The notes under the pieces: generated by a model
Told to the model about the DNA's origin: nothing
The model's database searches: none
What the model saw: the letters and a program-made list of their open reading frames with translations, nothing else
Position numbers and translations under genes: made by a program
Shown: one piece after another, positions 9,391 through 17,774 of the stretch
How positions within the stretch are numbered: position 1 is the first letter of the stretch
Layout: the number at the start of each line of letters is the position of its first letter
From: Bacteroidales bacterium
GTDB lineage: Bacteria > Bacteroidota > Bacteroidia > Bacteroidales > Prolixibacteraceae
Assembly (NCBI GenBank): GCA_012719495.1
Contig: JAAYAG010000077.1
Location: 1 to 64,000, forward strand
Direction: 5' to 3'
Length of the DNA stretch: 64,000 nt

Positions 9391-9891
9391 ATGGAAGATA
9401 TTGTAATTGAAGAAATGACTGAAGATTCGTGGATTAATGTTGCACGGATTTATGAATCAGGGATTGCCACTAAGAATGCGACGTTTGAAAAGCAAGCACC
9501 AGACTGGGACTCATGGAATAATGCCCACCGAAAAGATTGTCGTTTAGTTGCAAAGATTAATAAAAGAATAGTTGGTTGGGCTGCCTTGTCGAACGTTTCG
9601 AGCAGATGTGTCTACTCCGGAGTTGCTGAAGTTAGTGTTTACATTGATTATGAATATAGAGGTAAAGGCATTGGTGATAAACTAATGGATTCATTGATAA
9701 AGGAATCTGAGGCGCAAGGGATTTGGACCTTACAAGCAGGGATTTTCCCTGAAAACACTGGCAGTTTAAGGTTACATCATAAGCACGGTTTTAGAACAAT
9801 TGGAATTAAGGAGCGGATAGGAAAAATGGATGATAAATGGCGGGATGTAGCATTATTAGAGCGCAGGAGTAAGATTATTGGCATTGATTAA
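9391..9891 (+). CDS. GNAT family N-acetyltransferase (MnaT/phosphinothricin type)
   Basis: Transfers an acetyl group from acetyl-CoA to an amino group; the closest pattern is the YncA/MnaT and phosphinothricin acetyltransferase group. The acetyl-CoA loop is YRGKGIGDKL, preceded by the beta-4 strand (AEVSVYID), with the later conserved FPENTGSLRLHHKHGF. 166 residues, normal for the family. The ATG at 9391 is chosen because an upstream in-frame start lies inside the hairpin. It stands alone, flanked by spacer DNA of cassette style. Confidence 0.85.
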   Translation: MEDIVIEEMTEDSWINVARIYESGIATKNATFEKQAPDWDSWNNAHRKDCRLVAKINKRIVGWAALSNVSSRCVYSGVAEVSVYIDYEYRGKGIGDKLMDSLIKESEAQGIWTLQAGIFPENTGSLRLHHKHGFRTIGIKERIGKMDDKWRDVALLERRSKIIGID

Positions 9892-10159
9892 CCATTATTT
9901 ACATCCTGATTAAAAGCACAAAAATGGCACCAGGCAGCAACAAACAACATCGTTAATTAAAAATGTCCGTAACAAAATAACTATGTCATTTGCCGGCTTG
10001 CTCCACTGGCTTCCAATTCTGTTTAGCCATTTAGGCACTTTTGTGGGGCAACAAAAAAGTTAGGTGTTGCTAATGCAACCTGCAAAACAGACTTCATTTA
10101 CTTTCACACATCTTGCGTTATGTAAAAAAGAGAAATCCAATAAAATAATCAAAAATACA
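9892..10159. other. Intergenic spacer with a GTTAGGT site
   Basis: No gene seen. GTTAGGT at 10059-10065 fits the attC core consensus GTTRRRY. It is followed by GTTGC (10066-10070), which can pair with GCAAC on either side (10048-10052 or 10075-10079). The remaining sequence has no open frame of note. Confidence 0.4.
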
Positions 10160-10210
10160 TTGGTGAATTAAAAAAAATGTTACTTTTATCGAACGAACGT
10201 TCGTTTGATA
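10160..10210 (+). promoter_or_regulatory. Promoter and 24-bp TetR operator
   Basis: TTG at 10160-10162 and TACTTTTA at 10181-10188, 18 bases apart, resemble a Bacteroidota promoter. Overlapping its downstream end is a near-perfect palindrome at 10187-10210, built of GAACGAAC/GTTCGTTT between TATC and GATA, with one mismatched pair. It ends three bases before the tetR start codon. Position and symmetry fit self-repression by the TetR protein. Confidence 0.75.
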
Positions 10211-10213
10211 AAT

Positions 10214-10813
10214 ATGAATAATACAAGACAAAAAATTCTTTGGAAAGCTTTTGGAATCTTTTTAGAAAAAGGGTTTGACAGTGTCTCAATATCTGACTTG
10301 CAAAAGGAAATTGGAATGGGCAGGGCTTCGCTTTATCATTATTTTAAAGGTAAAGAAGACTTATTTGTAAATGTTGTTTTAGAATGTTATCTGGCTTTGG
10401 GAAAAGAAAAACACATAAAAGCTGATTTGGACATATCCCTGAATAAAATGATTAAACAAAACATTGAGGAGTATAAACAAGATTTGGAAAAACAGGATGC
10501 TCTTTTAGACCGTAAAATTAGCATTTTGAATTTTTACCTTTTTGCATTTCAAGCCATGAAATATTGCCCGGGGTTTAAAAATGAAGCACTTGAACTTCAG
10601 AAACAAGAACTTGAGCAATGGAAATCAGTGATCAAATGCAGCATCAGAAATGGTGAAATACGTAAAGATATCGATGTTGATGAAATTGCCAAATTGTATG
10701 TAAATGCAGAAAATGGAATTGGAATAAGATCAACTTATTCTTCAAACGCTATTGAAATTATTGCAGAAATAGACAAGATGTATAAAAATATTTACAACCT
10801 GATTAAAACATAA
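10214..10813 (+). CDS. TetR/AcrR family transcriptional regulator
   Basis: The N-terminal TetR helix-turn-helix is at about residues 6-50 (ISDLQKEIGMGRASLYHYFK). The C-terminal helical ligand domain has no identifying motif. 199 residues is normal. The ATG at 10214 is preferred to a TTG three codons upstream that lies in the operator. The next gene, a hydrolase, starts five bases after the stop, so the two are co-transcribed. The likely scheme is a repressor that is released by a small ester or lipid-like compound and controls itself and the hydrolase; the ligand is unknown. Confidence 0.88.
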   Translation: MNNTRQKILWKAFGIFLEKGFDSVSISDLQKEIGMGRASLYHYFKGKEDLFVNVVLECYLALGKEKHIKADLDISLNKMIKQNIEEYKQDLEKQDALLDRKISILNFYLFAFQAMKYCPGFKNEALELQKQELEQWKSVIKCSIRNGEIRKDIDVDEIAKLYVNAENGIGIRSTYSSNAIEIIAEIDKMYKNIYNLIKT

Positions 10814-10818
10814 AATTT

Positions 10819-11970
10819 ATGGAAAATCAAAATATCCTCACATTTCCAGTCGGTTACCACCGCTTTCATAATAAACAATTATTTAATTATCAGCTTAACC
10901 GATGGCACTCTTTAGGGTATCTGGCATATGATGACTTGAAAAATGCAGGAGAAAGAATCCGAAAATTCGATGACTGGAAACCCGTAATGCTTGAGCTGGC
11001 AGGTAGAAAGCAGGATAAAAAGAAAAACATAGAAGCCGCATTTTATTATCGTGCTGCTGAATTTTACACGCTTTATGGACAAGAAAATAAGGAAGCACTT
11101 TATGATAAGTTCATCGATTTGTTTTATTCAAACATGCCGTTAGATGGTGTGCTGGTTGATAAAGTTCCATACGACGAATCGTTCCTTCATATTTTGAAAA
11201 TACCAAACAAGACCGGAATTAAAAAAGGAACAGTACTTCTTCACATTGGTTTTGATTCATTTATTGAAGAATTTTATTCTATAGCCTTGTATTTCACAAT
11301 AAATGGATATGAGGTAATAGCATTCGATGGCCCGGGACAAGGAAAAACAATTAAGAAGTATAACGTTCCATTCAACTTTGAATGGGAAAAACCGGTTAAG
11401 GTAATTTTAGACTATTACAGAATCTCTGAAGCTGCTTTAGTAGGTATATCTCTTGGCGGTTGGTTGTGTTTGAGGGCTGCTGCATTTGAACCACGAATTA
11501 AATGGGTAATTTCTACAGGCGGTGCATACGATTATTATAAAATAGCCCCTGCAATGGCTCGTTGGACGATGGATTTCTTTAAAAAATATATGAGGGAGGG
11601 GTCAAATAAAGTTGCGTTGAAAGGAATTGAAAAAGGAGGAATGGAAGCATGGAGAAATAGCAACATCATGTACATTACCAAAATTGATGTCCCGATGGAT
11701 GCATTTGAATATGCATGGCAGATGAATAGTGAGAATTTACATGCCGATAAAATTAAACAAGACGTTATGGTGATTACTGGCAGAGATGACCATTTTATAC
11801 CATTTAGGCTACATGCACCGTTGATAAAATCATTGAAAAATGCAAAATCGGTGACTGATATTGTATTTACGAAAAAAGATCACGCAAGTAATCATTGTTC
11901 GACAGGGAATATTAAGCTGAGCCTTGATACTATGATTAATTGGCTTGATAAAAAAATTAAAGAAAAATAA
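10819..11970 (+). CDS. Cytoplasmic alpha/beta hydrolase paired with TetR
   Basis: An N-terminal helical region of about 125 residues precedes an alpha/beta-hydrolase core. The nucleophile S211 lies in GISLGG, the acid probably in GRDDHFIPF and the histidine in KKDHASNH. The FDGPGQG stretch is typical of the FrsA / 2,6-dihydroxypseudooxynicotine-hydrolase-like group, which has the same added N-terminal segment. No signal peptide. Substrate unknown; the TetR partner suggests it acts on the compound sensed by the regulator. Confidence 0.8.
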   Translation: MENQNILTFPVGYHRFHNKQLFNYQLNRWHSLGYLAYDDLKNAGERIRKFDDWKPVMLELAGRKQDKKKNIEAAFYYRAAEFYTLYGQENKEALYDKFIDLFYSNMPLDGVLVDKVPYDESFLHILKIPNKTGIKKGTVLLHIGFDSFIEEFYSIALYFTINGYEVIAFDGPGQGKTIKKYNVPFNFEWEKPVKVILDYYRISEAALVGISLGGWLCLRAAAFEPRIKWVISTGGAYDYYKIAPAMARWTMDFFKKYMREGSNKVALKGIEKGGMEAWRNSNIMYITKIDVPMDAFEYAWQMNSENLHADKIKQDVMVITGRDDHFIPFRLHAPLIKSLKNAKSVTDIVFTKKDHASNHCSTGNIKLSLDTMINWLDKKIKEK

Positions 11971-12147
11971 TGCACGATCACACAACGCTTGGTTTAGTAC
12001 ATAGGGGTTAGGCGCTGTAGATTTAAATTCTGAGGATTTAAAACCAATACAACTCGTAAAAAAAATCTATTTACTCCCCCACTACACCATTCAATCCACG
12101 TTGGCGCTAAAAAAAACGGCAAGCCATAAGACCCGCCGTCTGATTAT
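11971..12147. other. Spacer with a GTTAGGC site
   Basis: GTTAGGC at 12007-12013 fits the attC core consensus GTTRRRY exactly and is followed by GCTG; ACAACGCTTGG stands upstream at about 11982-11992. No strong paired stem was found, so a complete attC site is not shown. No gene. Confidence 0.35.
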
Positions 12148-12783
12148 TTAATTCGCGATAAAAGGAGATTTTTTAATAAACGTTTCATCTGATAGCTGGT
12201 CGATTAGGAAGCATGCCAGATCTGTTGTGCCTATTTTCTTCCCGTGACAATCACTGAGACTTGATTTAATTGTTCTTTTTTCATCCGTTTCTTCAATAAG
12301 CGGTAACCTGACAATTGTCCAGTTTAAAGTGCTTTCTGAGATTAAGGAATACTCTTTTTGCTTGTCAGCAATGATTGCAGGATAACTAAGTTTCATGATT
12401 TTGGAAAGCAATGTTGTCCTCAGACCCTTTTTATCAAAAGGTGTATCAATGGTCAACCCGGTGATTACAATGTACCTGCTGATATCCAGAGAATTCATCG
12501 CTTTTACAATATTCAGGGCAGACAGACTATGAATAGGGATTTCACCTTGGGTCTGTCCAAGTGTACTAATAACGGCATTGCATCCCTGAATAAGAGAATA
12601 AACCGTATCAAAATCAGCAACATCACCGATAACTTTTTCTATTAAAGGACTACTTATCTTTAACTTATCTGAATTTCGCAATAGAATTTTTATACTAAAC
12701 CCCTGATTAACTAATTCTTTTACTAAAAATTTTCCTGCTTTACCGGTTCCACCGATTACTGCGATTTTATTATTTTTTTCCAT
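12148..12783 (-). CDS. NAD(P)-binding NmrA-like protein (atypical SDR)
   Basis: Rossmann-fold protein of the NAD(P)H-binding PF13460 type. The dinucleotide loop is AVIGGTGKAGKFLV at residues 8-21, followed by acidic DVADFDTV. It lacks the YxxxK catalytic pair of classical short-chain dehydrogenases, as usual for atypical members. Such proteins act as flavin reductases, redox sensors or epimerases; which one cannot be told. At 211 residues it is full length. It is the only minus-strand gene in the small-gene zone. The ATG is the first in frame. Confidence 0.8.
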   Translation of the reverse strand: MEKNNKIAVIGGTGKAGKFLVKELVNQGFSIKILLRNSDKLKISSPLIEKVIGDVADFDTVYSLIQGCNAVISTLGQTQGEIPIHSLSALNIVKAMNSLDISRYIVITGLTIDTPFDKKGLRTTLLSKIMKLSYPAIIADKQKEYSLISESTLNWTIVRLPLIEETDEKRTIKSSLSDCHGKKIGTTDLACFLIDQLSDETFIKKSPFIAN

Positions 12784-13147
12784 GATTCTTTCTTTATAGA
12801 ATAAATAACTGTAATTAAATAAAATAAGATGAACGACAGGCAGCCACTAAAGGCAATTAAATACCTGTCAAAACCGGGGTGGTTTCGAGTAAGAATTTAA
12901 TGAATGATATTTTCTATAAAGATATTTCAATGAGGCAAAGATATTAATTGATTTCTGAATTGATTAATTTTACAATAAGAAATCTTTAGGCGTCTTTACT
13001 AATCAGACTGAAATAGCACCATACATGATATTTTACAAAATAAGAGTATTAGAAACCCAAATTAGCAACATGGTTCTCAGATCATTGAAACAGAGAGTTA
13101 CATAAATCTTAATCTCCTTATCATTTTACTATAGCTAAAAAGATTAC
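12784..13147. other. Intergenic region between divergent genes
   Basis: No gene seen. CAAAGATA at 12936-12943 is a -7 type element on the minus strand (TATCTTTG), about 150 bases before the NmrA-like gene, but without a well-placed -33 partner. The plus-strand side is AT-rich before the next start. Confidence 0.3.
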
Positions 13148-13756
13148 ATGATAAGAACAGAACTGACGCACAACATGACAACACAAACTATGAAAAATGA
13201 AAGTATTCTTCATATAAAAAAAAGAACAGAATGGAGAAGTTGGCTTCAACAGAATTTCAATAAAGAGAAAGAAGCTTGGCTGGTTTATGCTAAAAAATCA
13301 ACTGGAGAACAACGTATTCCATACAACGATGCCGTAGAAGAAGCCCTTTGTTTCGGTTGGATAGACAGCACAAATAAAACCCTTGATAAAGACCACACCA
13401 TTCAGCGATTTACGCCAAGAAAAGCCAACAGCAAATATTCGCAACCTAATATTGAACGACTGAAATGGCTGGCCGAAAACAATTTAATTCACCCTACATG
13501 TATTGAAACAGTTCAAGTGATTATTTCTCAAGAGTTTATCTTTCCAAAAGACATTTTAGAGGAAATTGAAAGAGATAAAACAGCTTGGAATAATTTCGAT
13601 TCATTTTCAGAGTCATATAAACGAATACGAATCGCCTATATTGACAGTGCAAGAAAAAGGCCAGAAGAATTTAAAAAACGACTGACAACCTTTATTCAAA
13701 AGACACGAGAAAATAAACGTATACCCGGATTTGGCGGAATTGACAAATACTATTAG
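13148..13756 (+). CDS. YdeI/OmpD-associated family protein
   Basis: Matches the YdeI-like family by the pattern WLVYAKKSTGEQRIPYNDAVEEALCFGWID and the later FTPRK motif. The C-terminal half (from about KDILEEIERD) is the OmdA-type helical domain ending in RIPGFGG. Members are linked to stress or bacteriocin tolerance, but the molecular role is unknown. In-frame ATGs at 13148, 13175 and 13190 compete; 13190 gives the length closest to the family, while 13148 has the A-rich leader usual in this phylum. No neighbour in operon. Confidence 0.8.
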   Translation: MIRTELTHNMTTQTMKNESILHIKKRTEWRSWLQQNFNKEKEAWLVYAKKSTGEQRIPYNDAVEEALCFGWIDSTNKTLDKDHTIQRFTPRKANSKYSQPNIERLKWLAENNLIHPTCIETVQVIISQEFIFPKDILEEIERDKTAWNNFDSFSESYKRIRIAYIDSARKRPEEFKKRLTTFIQKTRENKRIPGFGGIDKYY

Positions 13757-14120
13757 CCCAAAAATAATCGTCGTTAAAACTAAAAACGCAGACACTTGGT
13801 TATTTTCTTTTGGAAAACAAGGTCATTAGGCAAGCATAAGGAAAAATCATCAGTTGATTGATTTTAAAAATTAAGCACTAACCACACACAACCGGTACAA
13901 AAAGCACCAGGAAAGTAAGGTTTTCGAAAGCTGCAGACCGCTCCTGTTTTCTGAAAAATTGAAAAAAATCGCCTGCAATAGGCCACTTTTCATGCCAACA
14001 CAATTAGCAGTAATCGTTGACTAAGGATAATTAAACTCATCTAATCGGAAAGGCTTTAATCTATTTGATATTAATCATTTAAATGCGTAAATTAGATTAA
14101 ACAATTAATACTTTCCTGTT
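13757..14120. other. Intergenic spacer
   Basis: No gene, terminator or clear promoter seen in 364 bases. CACTAACCACACACAACC at about 13877-13894 has the general look of cassette-type spacer DNA but no paired arm. Confidence 0.3.
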
Positions 14121-14534
14121 ATGAAAAGAAATATTCTCTTTTGCGGTGTGATTCTAATTGTATTCATCGCCAGTTGCACACAAAAAACAAAAGAAACTGA
14201 AGAAATTAATAGAGTCGAAAACACATTAAAAAGTGTTAGTTTTCTTGAAGACTCAATTGGTATTAGTTCATCCGAATTACTTTCCATTTTTGACAGAATT
14301 AATGAAAAAATTGATTCAATCGGCTATCCTGATGCAGGGTACAAATTGTGGGTAATACAGGGCGATTCAATTAAAAATTTGAGATTTATGGTTGAAGGAT
14401 ATTGGCCAAATCAAGCCATTTACGACACAATTCATAATAACAAATTGTACCAAACAACGATGACTTCAGCTGACCAACAAATCATGAATAAATTGAGAAC
14501 GATCTCATATTACAGATTTTCAGTTGTTAAGTAA
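14121..14534 (+). CDS. Small lipoprotein of unknown function
   Basis: A lipoprotein signal with lipobox IASC (C at about residue 18) is followed by a charged, soluble domain of about 115 residues. No domain recognised. The gene is short, stands alone in the small-gene zone and is followed by another spacer with a GTTRRRY site. Probably attached to the inner leaflet of the outer membrane. A true gene by signal peptide and composition, but without a functional call. Confidence 0.7.
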   Translation: MKRNILFCGVILIVFIASCTQKTKETEEINRVENTLKSVSFLEDSIGISSSELLSIFDRINEKIDSIGYPDAGYKLWVIQGDSIKNLRFMVEGYWPNQAIYDTIHNNKLYQTTMTSADQQIMNKLRTISYYRFSVVK

Positions 14535-14730
14535 AACAGATCTTCAAGCATTAATGATAAACCCTAATATAGCAACATTACAAATTAATAACAACTGCAA
14601 CCGACTTACGTTCTGGAAATAATCAAGCCGATTGTTCTAGTGGGCATTTTAGCATCATGTTCTACGCTAAGTTTTTATATAGGTTGATAGTGAGAAAGGC
14701 TAAAGACCCCTGCGCTCAATACCGACAAAC

Positions 14731-14737
14731 GTTAGAT
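14731..14737 (+). repeat. GTTAGAT site (attC core-like) before the membrane protein gene
   Basis: GTTAGAT fits GTTRRRY and lies 24 bases before the start codon, preceded by ACCGACAAAC. The distance and context resemble the other GTTA sites of this zone. The upstream spacer (14535-14730) has no gene. Confidence 0.35.
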
Positions 14738-14760
14738 AACAGTTACGAATTCGATACGAT

Positions 14761-15084
14761 ATGAAAAAAATTAAAATTGGAATATTATTAGGTATTGTTG
14801 CTGGGATTATTGATGTAATTCCAATGATTTTTCAAAATCTGACTTGGGACGCCAATATCTCTGCATTTGCCATGTGGATAATAGTCGGTTTTCTAATTGC
14901 GACAATTGACTTAAAAATCAATCCGGTTATTAAAGGTATCTTGACAGCTTTTTTGGTTTTATTGCCTACTGCAATTTTGATAGGATGGAAAGAGCCGGCT
15001 TCATTAATACCAATAGTTTTAATGACAACAATTCTAGGTGGATTACTCGGATTTTTAATTAAAAAAATCTTAGATAAAAAATAA
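14761..15084 (+). CDS. Small four-helix membrane protein
   Basis: 107 residues with about four hydrophobic segments: near residues 5-22, 38-54, 62-80 and 84-101. The positive C-terminus (IKKILDKK) suggests a cytoplasmic end. No family recognised; the glycine-rich helices (GILLGIVAGIID, ILGGLLGFL) resemble small transporter-like or TM-scaffold proteins. Downstream the esterase island begins on the opposite strand. Confidence 0.7.
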   Translation: MKKIKIGILLGIVAGIIDVIPMIFQNLTWDANISAFAMWIIVGFLIATIDLKINPVIKGILTAFLVLLPTAILIGWKEPASLIPIVLMTTILGGLLGFLIKKILDKK

Positions 15085-15212
15085 GTTCATTAACAGGACC
15101 ATGAACATTATGAGTTATGTTAAAAATATCTTTTCTTCGTAATTAGACTTGTAAATAAGTTGTTGCTCCCAATCTCATTAACCCAGCATCAGGATTAACA
15201 ACAAACAAAATT

Positions 15213-16058
15213 TTATTTTTTACCCTTGGCGTAATTAACCTCCAGCATCTTTTCACCGTATCGTTTGCCCAACTTACGATATCCCTCAGCGTTAAAGTGC
15301 AAACCATCAGGAGCACCCGGACAACCTTCCGAAGAAACCACATGGGCATTAGGGATTACAGTTGGCAATTGAGCAATAAATGTGTTAAAGGCAAAACATT
15401 TCCCCTGATATTCGGCACTGAGCATTTCTCCTGCCAACAACGGTGTTTTCTTGGGATCGAGATTCAGGTCAGCCATCAGATTGTCGTAAACGCCTTTCAC
15501 CTTCTGTGTCCAAAGAGTATCATTGGGGTTTGACTCGCCCTGATGCAATAATATCCCTTTGATGACTCCATCTTTTTGAGCCAGTTTGGCCATTTCTACA
15601 AGTCGCCCATAAGGATTACCTTCATATTCGTTTACCATTCCTCTCATCCAGCCAGGAGCTGTTTCCATATAGGTTTGATAATTTTCCTTGTCGAATAACT
15701 CAATTTTGCAGCCTCCAATTGAAACATTTATAATGCCTACCTTGACATTTTCCGGAAGATTAGCTAACAAAAAACGACCAAAATAGTCAGATGGAGTAAG
15801 TCCGGTACGACAACGACATAAGGGAGGAACTGCAGTATACCATGCCCCTTTTGATCGTCCTAAGCTGGAACAATCAATTGTTGACATGACCTTGAACCGT
15901 GCATCAACACCAACAGTATCCTGAGCCTCAATACGAGCGTTTCCTTCCATGTTCGATTGCCCGAAGCATAGGTAGATATGAAAATTCGGGTCTTGAGAGA
16001 AAGCTATCGTCCCCAATAACATTAGGGCCGCAAAAAACGATATTTTAATCGATTTCAT
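15213..16058 (-). CDS. Secreted SASA-domain acetylesterase (CE6-like)
   Basis: SGNH-type esterase of the sialate O-acetylesterase / CE6 acetyl-xylan-esterase family. Signal peptide to about residue 21; block I GQSNM with nucleophile S35, the HQGESN block, and the C-terminal DGLHFNAEGYR with D251 and H254. 281 residues, full length. Expected to remove acetyl groups from xylan. It is the last gene of the minus-strand island and follows the type-B carboxylesterase by 29 bases. No terminator is visible after it. Confidence 0.85.
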   Translation of the reverse strand: MKSIKISFFAALMLLGTIAFSQDPNFHIYLCFGQSNMEGNARIEAQDTVGVDARFKVMSTIDCSSLGRSKGAWYTAVPPLCRCRTGLTPSDYFGRFLLANLPENVKVGIINVSIGGCKIELFDKENYQTYMETAPGWMRGMVNEYEGNPYGRLVEMAKLAQKDGVIKGILLHQGESNPNDTLWTQKVKGVYDNLMADLNLDPKKTPLLAGEMLSAEYQGKCFAFNTFIAQLPTVIPNAHVVSSEGCPGAPDGLHFNAEGYRKLGKRYGEKMLEVNYAKGKK

Positions 16059-16087
16059 AATTTTATAGTTTGATTGTTTGATTATTA

Positions 16088-17650
16088 TTATTTAGCCCAT
16101 TCTGCACCTTCGGCACTTCTTCTCCATGCGAAATAAGCATCTAACACGTTCAGCGAACTTTCGTCGGGTACCGAACCTACCCGGGCATCAGGGCCTAGGT
16201 ACATGGCTTGCGGATTTTCGTTAGTAAAGGCAGGCCATTGGGTAACACCTTCCCCATTGGGATTTCCATTTTTTGCAAAATTAGTCCAATAGGTAGCCAT
16301 GATCTCCGAAATTTGCAAATCGGATTGTGTAGTGTTCGCATTATTCGGGTCGAGGTTCTTGAACACGTATGGAACATCAACTCCATGCGGAGTTCCGTGG
16401 TCTGCTTGTGGTGAACCTTCTTCACGCTGGGCATGTTGGTCGAAATAATAAAGGAATACTTTCGACTGGCCTGTTTTTGTTTGTAGCCTTGCCCAGCTCC
16501 AGGTGTGCCATCCAAAAGCGGCGTCACGCATCAGGTTGCGGGCCTGACGCTTCACCGCATTATCAGTAAGCGGATAGGCTTTCAATAACGAATCGGCATA
16601 AGGTCCAAAACGACGTTGCACACTTTCAACAAACTCTTCAGGAGTGCGTCCTGCAGGGAAGCTCAGTCCTTCGTCAGAGTTATATCCAATAAGTACAGGG
16701 ATATCATTGTATTTTCCAGCTTCGTATAACTTATATTGATCATCGGGAATAACGTATCCATCAACAATAGGCCAGCCACCTCCCATTCCCATTCCTTGAG
16801 GTAGCATATCAGCTTCAATATTCCTAAGATCAGAAATTGAAGACGCACCTAATCTCTGAAGGTATGTTACACCATCCTGTTCTGCCTGTTCTAATGTTTT
16901 CATATTTTCGCCAGGATAGGTTGTTGGGCGTGTTGGTCCAAACGAACCGCCACTTTGCGAAATGGCACCATGAATCAGCCCTTTGGTAAGGGGCGAGGCG
17001 CATAACATGCTCACCGAAATTGCTCCGGCCGATTCGCCAAAAATGGTCACCTTATTGGGATCGCCGCCAAAAGCCGCAATATTATTTTTGATCCACTGCA
17101 AACCTGCAATTTGGTCAAGCAACCCATAGTTTCCTGAAACTCCACTAGGATTTTCAGCACTCAGCTCGGGATGAGCTAAAAAGCCCAACTGCCCTACCCT
17201 ATATGCAATACTAACCAAGACAACCCCTTTGCGAGCCAGGTGTTCGCCATTGTGAACAGGGTCGCTGGTAGAACCAAAGCTGAAACCACCTCCATAAATC
17301 CATACCAGCACAGGCAATTTTTCCTTAGCCGATTTAGCCGGAGTCCACACATTCAAATAGAGGCAGTCTTCACTTTTGCCCGATGCAGGATTTCCGCCTT
17401 GCATGGGCGCCGGCGCAAAATCAACGGTTTGTTTAACGCCTTCCCATTTTTGAACTGGTTGCGGGGCTTTCCAACGTAAATCGCCCACGGGTGGCGCGGC
17501 AAATGGGATGCCTTTATAAATTGTCAAATCTTCGGTTACAGTCCCTTGAATAATACCGCCTTCAACCTTTACTTGCCCGGGTTGAAGTTTAGTACAAGCG
17601 CCCAACAAAAAAACAGCTACTAATAGTAATAAAAAATTGATTTGCTTCAT
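16088..17650 (-). CDS. Type-B carboxylesterase lipoprotein (para-nitrobenzyl-esterase-like)
   Basis: Carboxylesterase family COesterase (PF00135, CE10-like). A lipobox GAC at residue 19 predicts membrane anchoring. The signature EDCLYLNVWTP is present, the oxyanion loop is YGGGFSFG, and the nucleophile S207 lies in FGESAGAISV. A histidine in the HGTPHGVDVPYVF stretch fits the family's catalytic position. 520 residues is normal. It hydrolyses simple carboxyl esters; in this setting aromatic or acetyl esters released from hemicellulose are plausible. The leader directly before the ATG carries TAATTAGATATAAC, which recurs upstream of the start of the next gene in the island (17775-18962). Confidence 0.85.
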   Translation of the reverse strand: MKQINFLLLLVAVFLLGACTKLQPGQVKVEGGIIQGTVTEDLTIYKGIPFAAPPVGDLRWKAPQPVQKWEGVKQTVDFAPAPMQGGNPASGKSEDCLYLNVWTPAKSAKEKLPVLVWIYGGGFSFGSTSDPVHNGEHLARKGVVLVSIAYRVGQLGFLAHPELSAENPSGVSGNYGLLDQIAGLQWIKNNIAAFGGDPNKVTIFGESAGAISVSMLCASPLTKGLIHGAISQSGGSFGPTRPTTYPGENMKTLEQAEQDGVTYLQRLGASSISDLRNIEADMLPQGMGMGGGWPIVDGYVIPDDQYKLYEAGKYNDIPVLIGYNSDEGLSFPAGRTPEEFVESVQRRFGPYADSLLKAYPLTDNAVKRQARNLMRDAAFGWHTWSWARLQTKTGQSKVFLYYFDQHAQREEGSPQADHGTPHGVDVPYVFKNLDPNNANTTQSDLQISEIMATYWTNFAKNGNPNGEGVTQWPAFTNENPQAMYLGPDARVGSVPDESSLNVLDAYFAWRRSAEGAEWAK

Positions 17651-17664
17651 GTTATATCTAATTA
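17651..17664 (-). repeat. 14-bp leader repeat, copy 1
   Basis: GTTATATCTAATTA on the plus strand (TAATTAGATATAAC on the coding strand) touches the start codon of the type-B carboxylesterase. An identical copy lies at 19001-19014, before a CE1 gene. It may be a shared regulatory site or a remnant of duplication. Confidence 0.45.
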
Positions 17665-17774
17665 TTACGAAAAAATATAATTCAATGAATTGTTTCTCTC
17701 AGTTTGCAATGACTATTTGTTTGCTTTCATTCAATTATGATTGTCATTGATAGCATCGCAACTTAGTGTATCGG

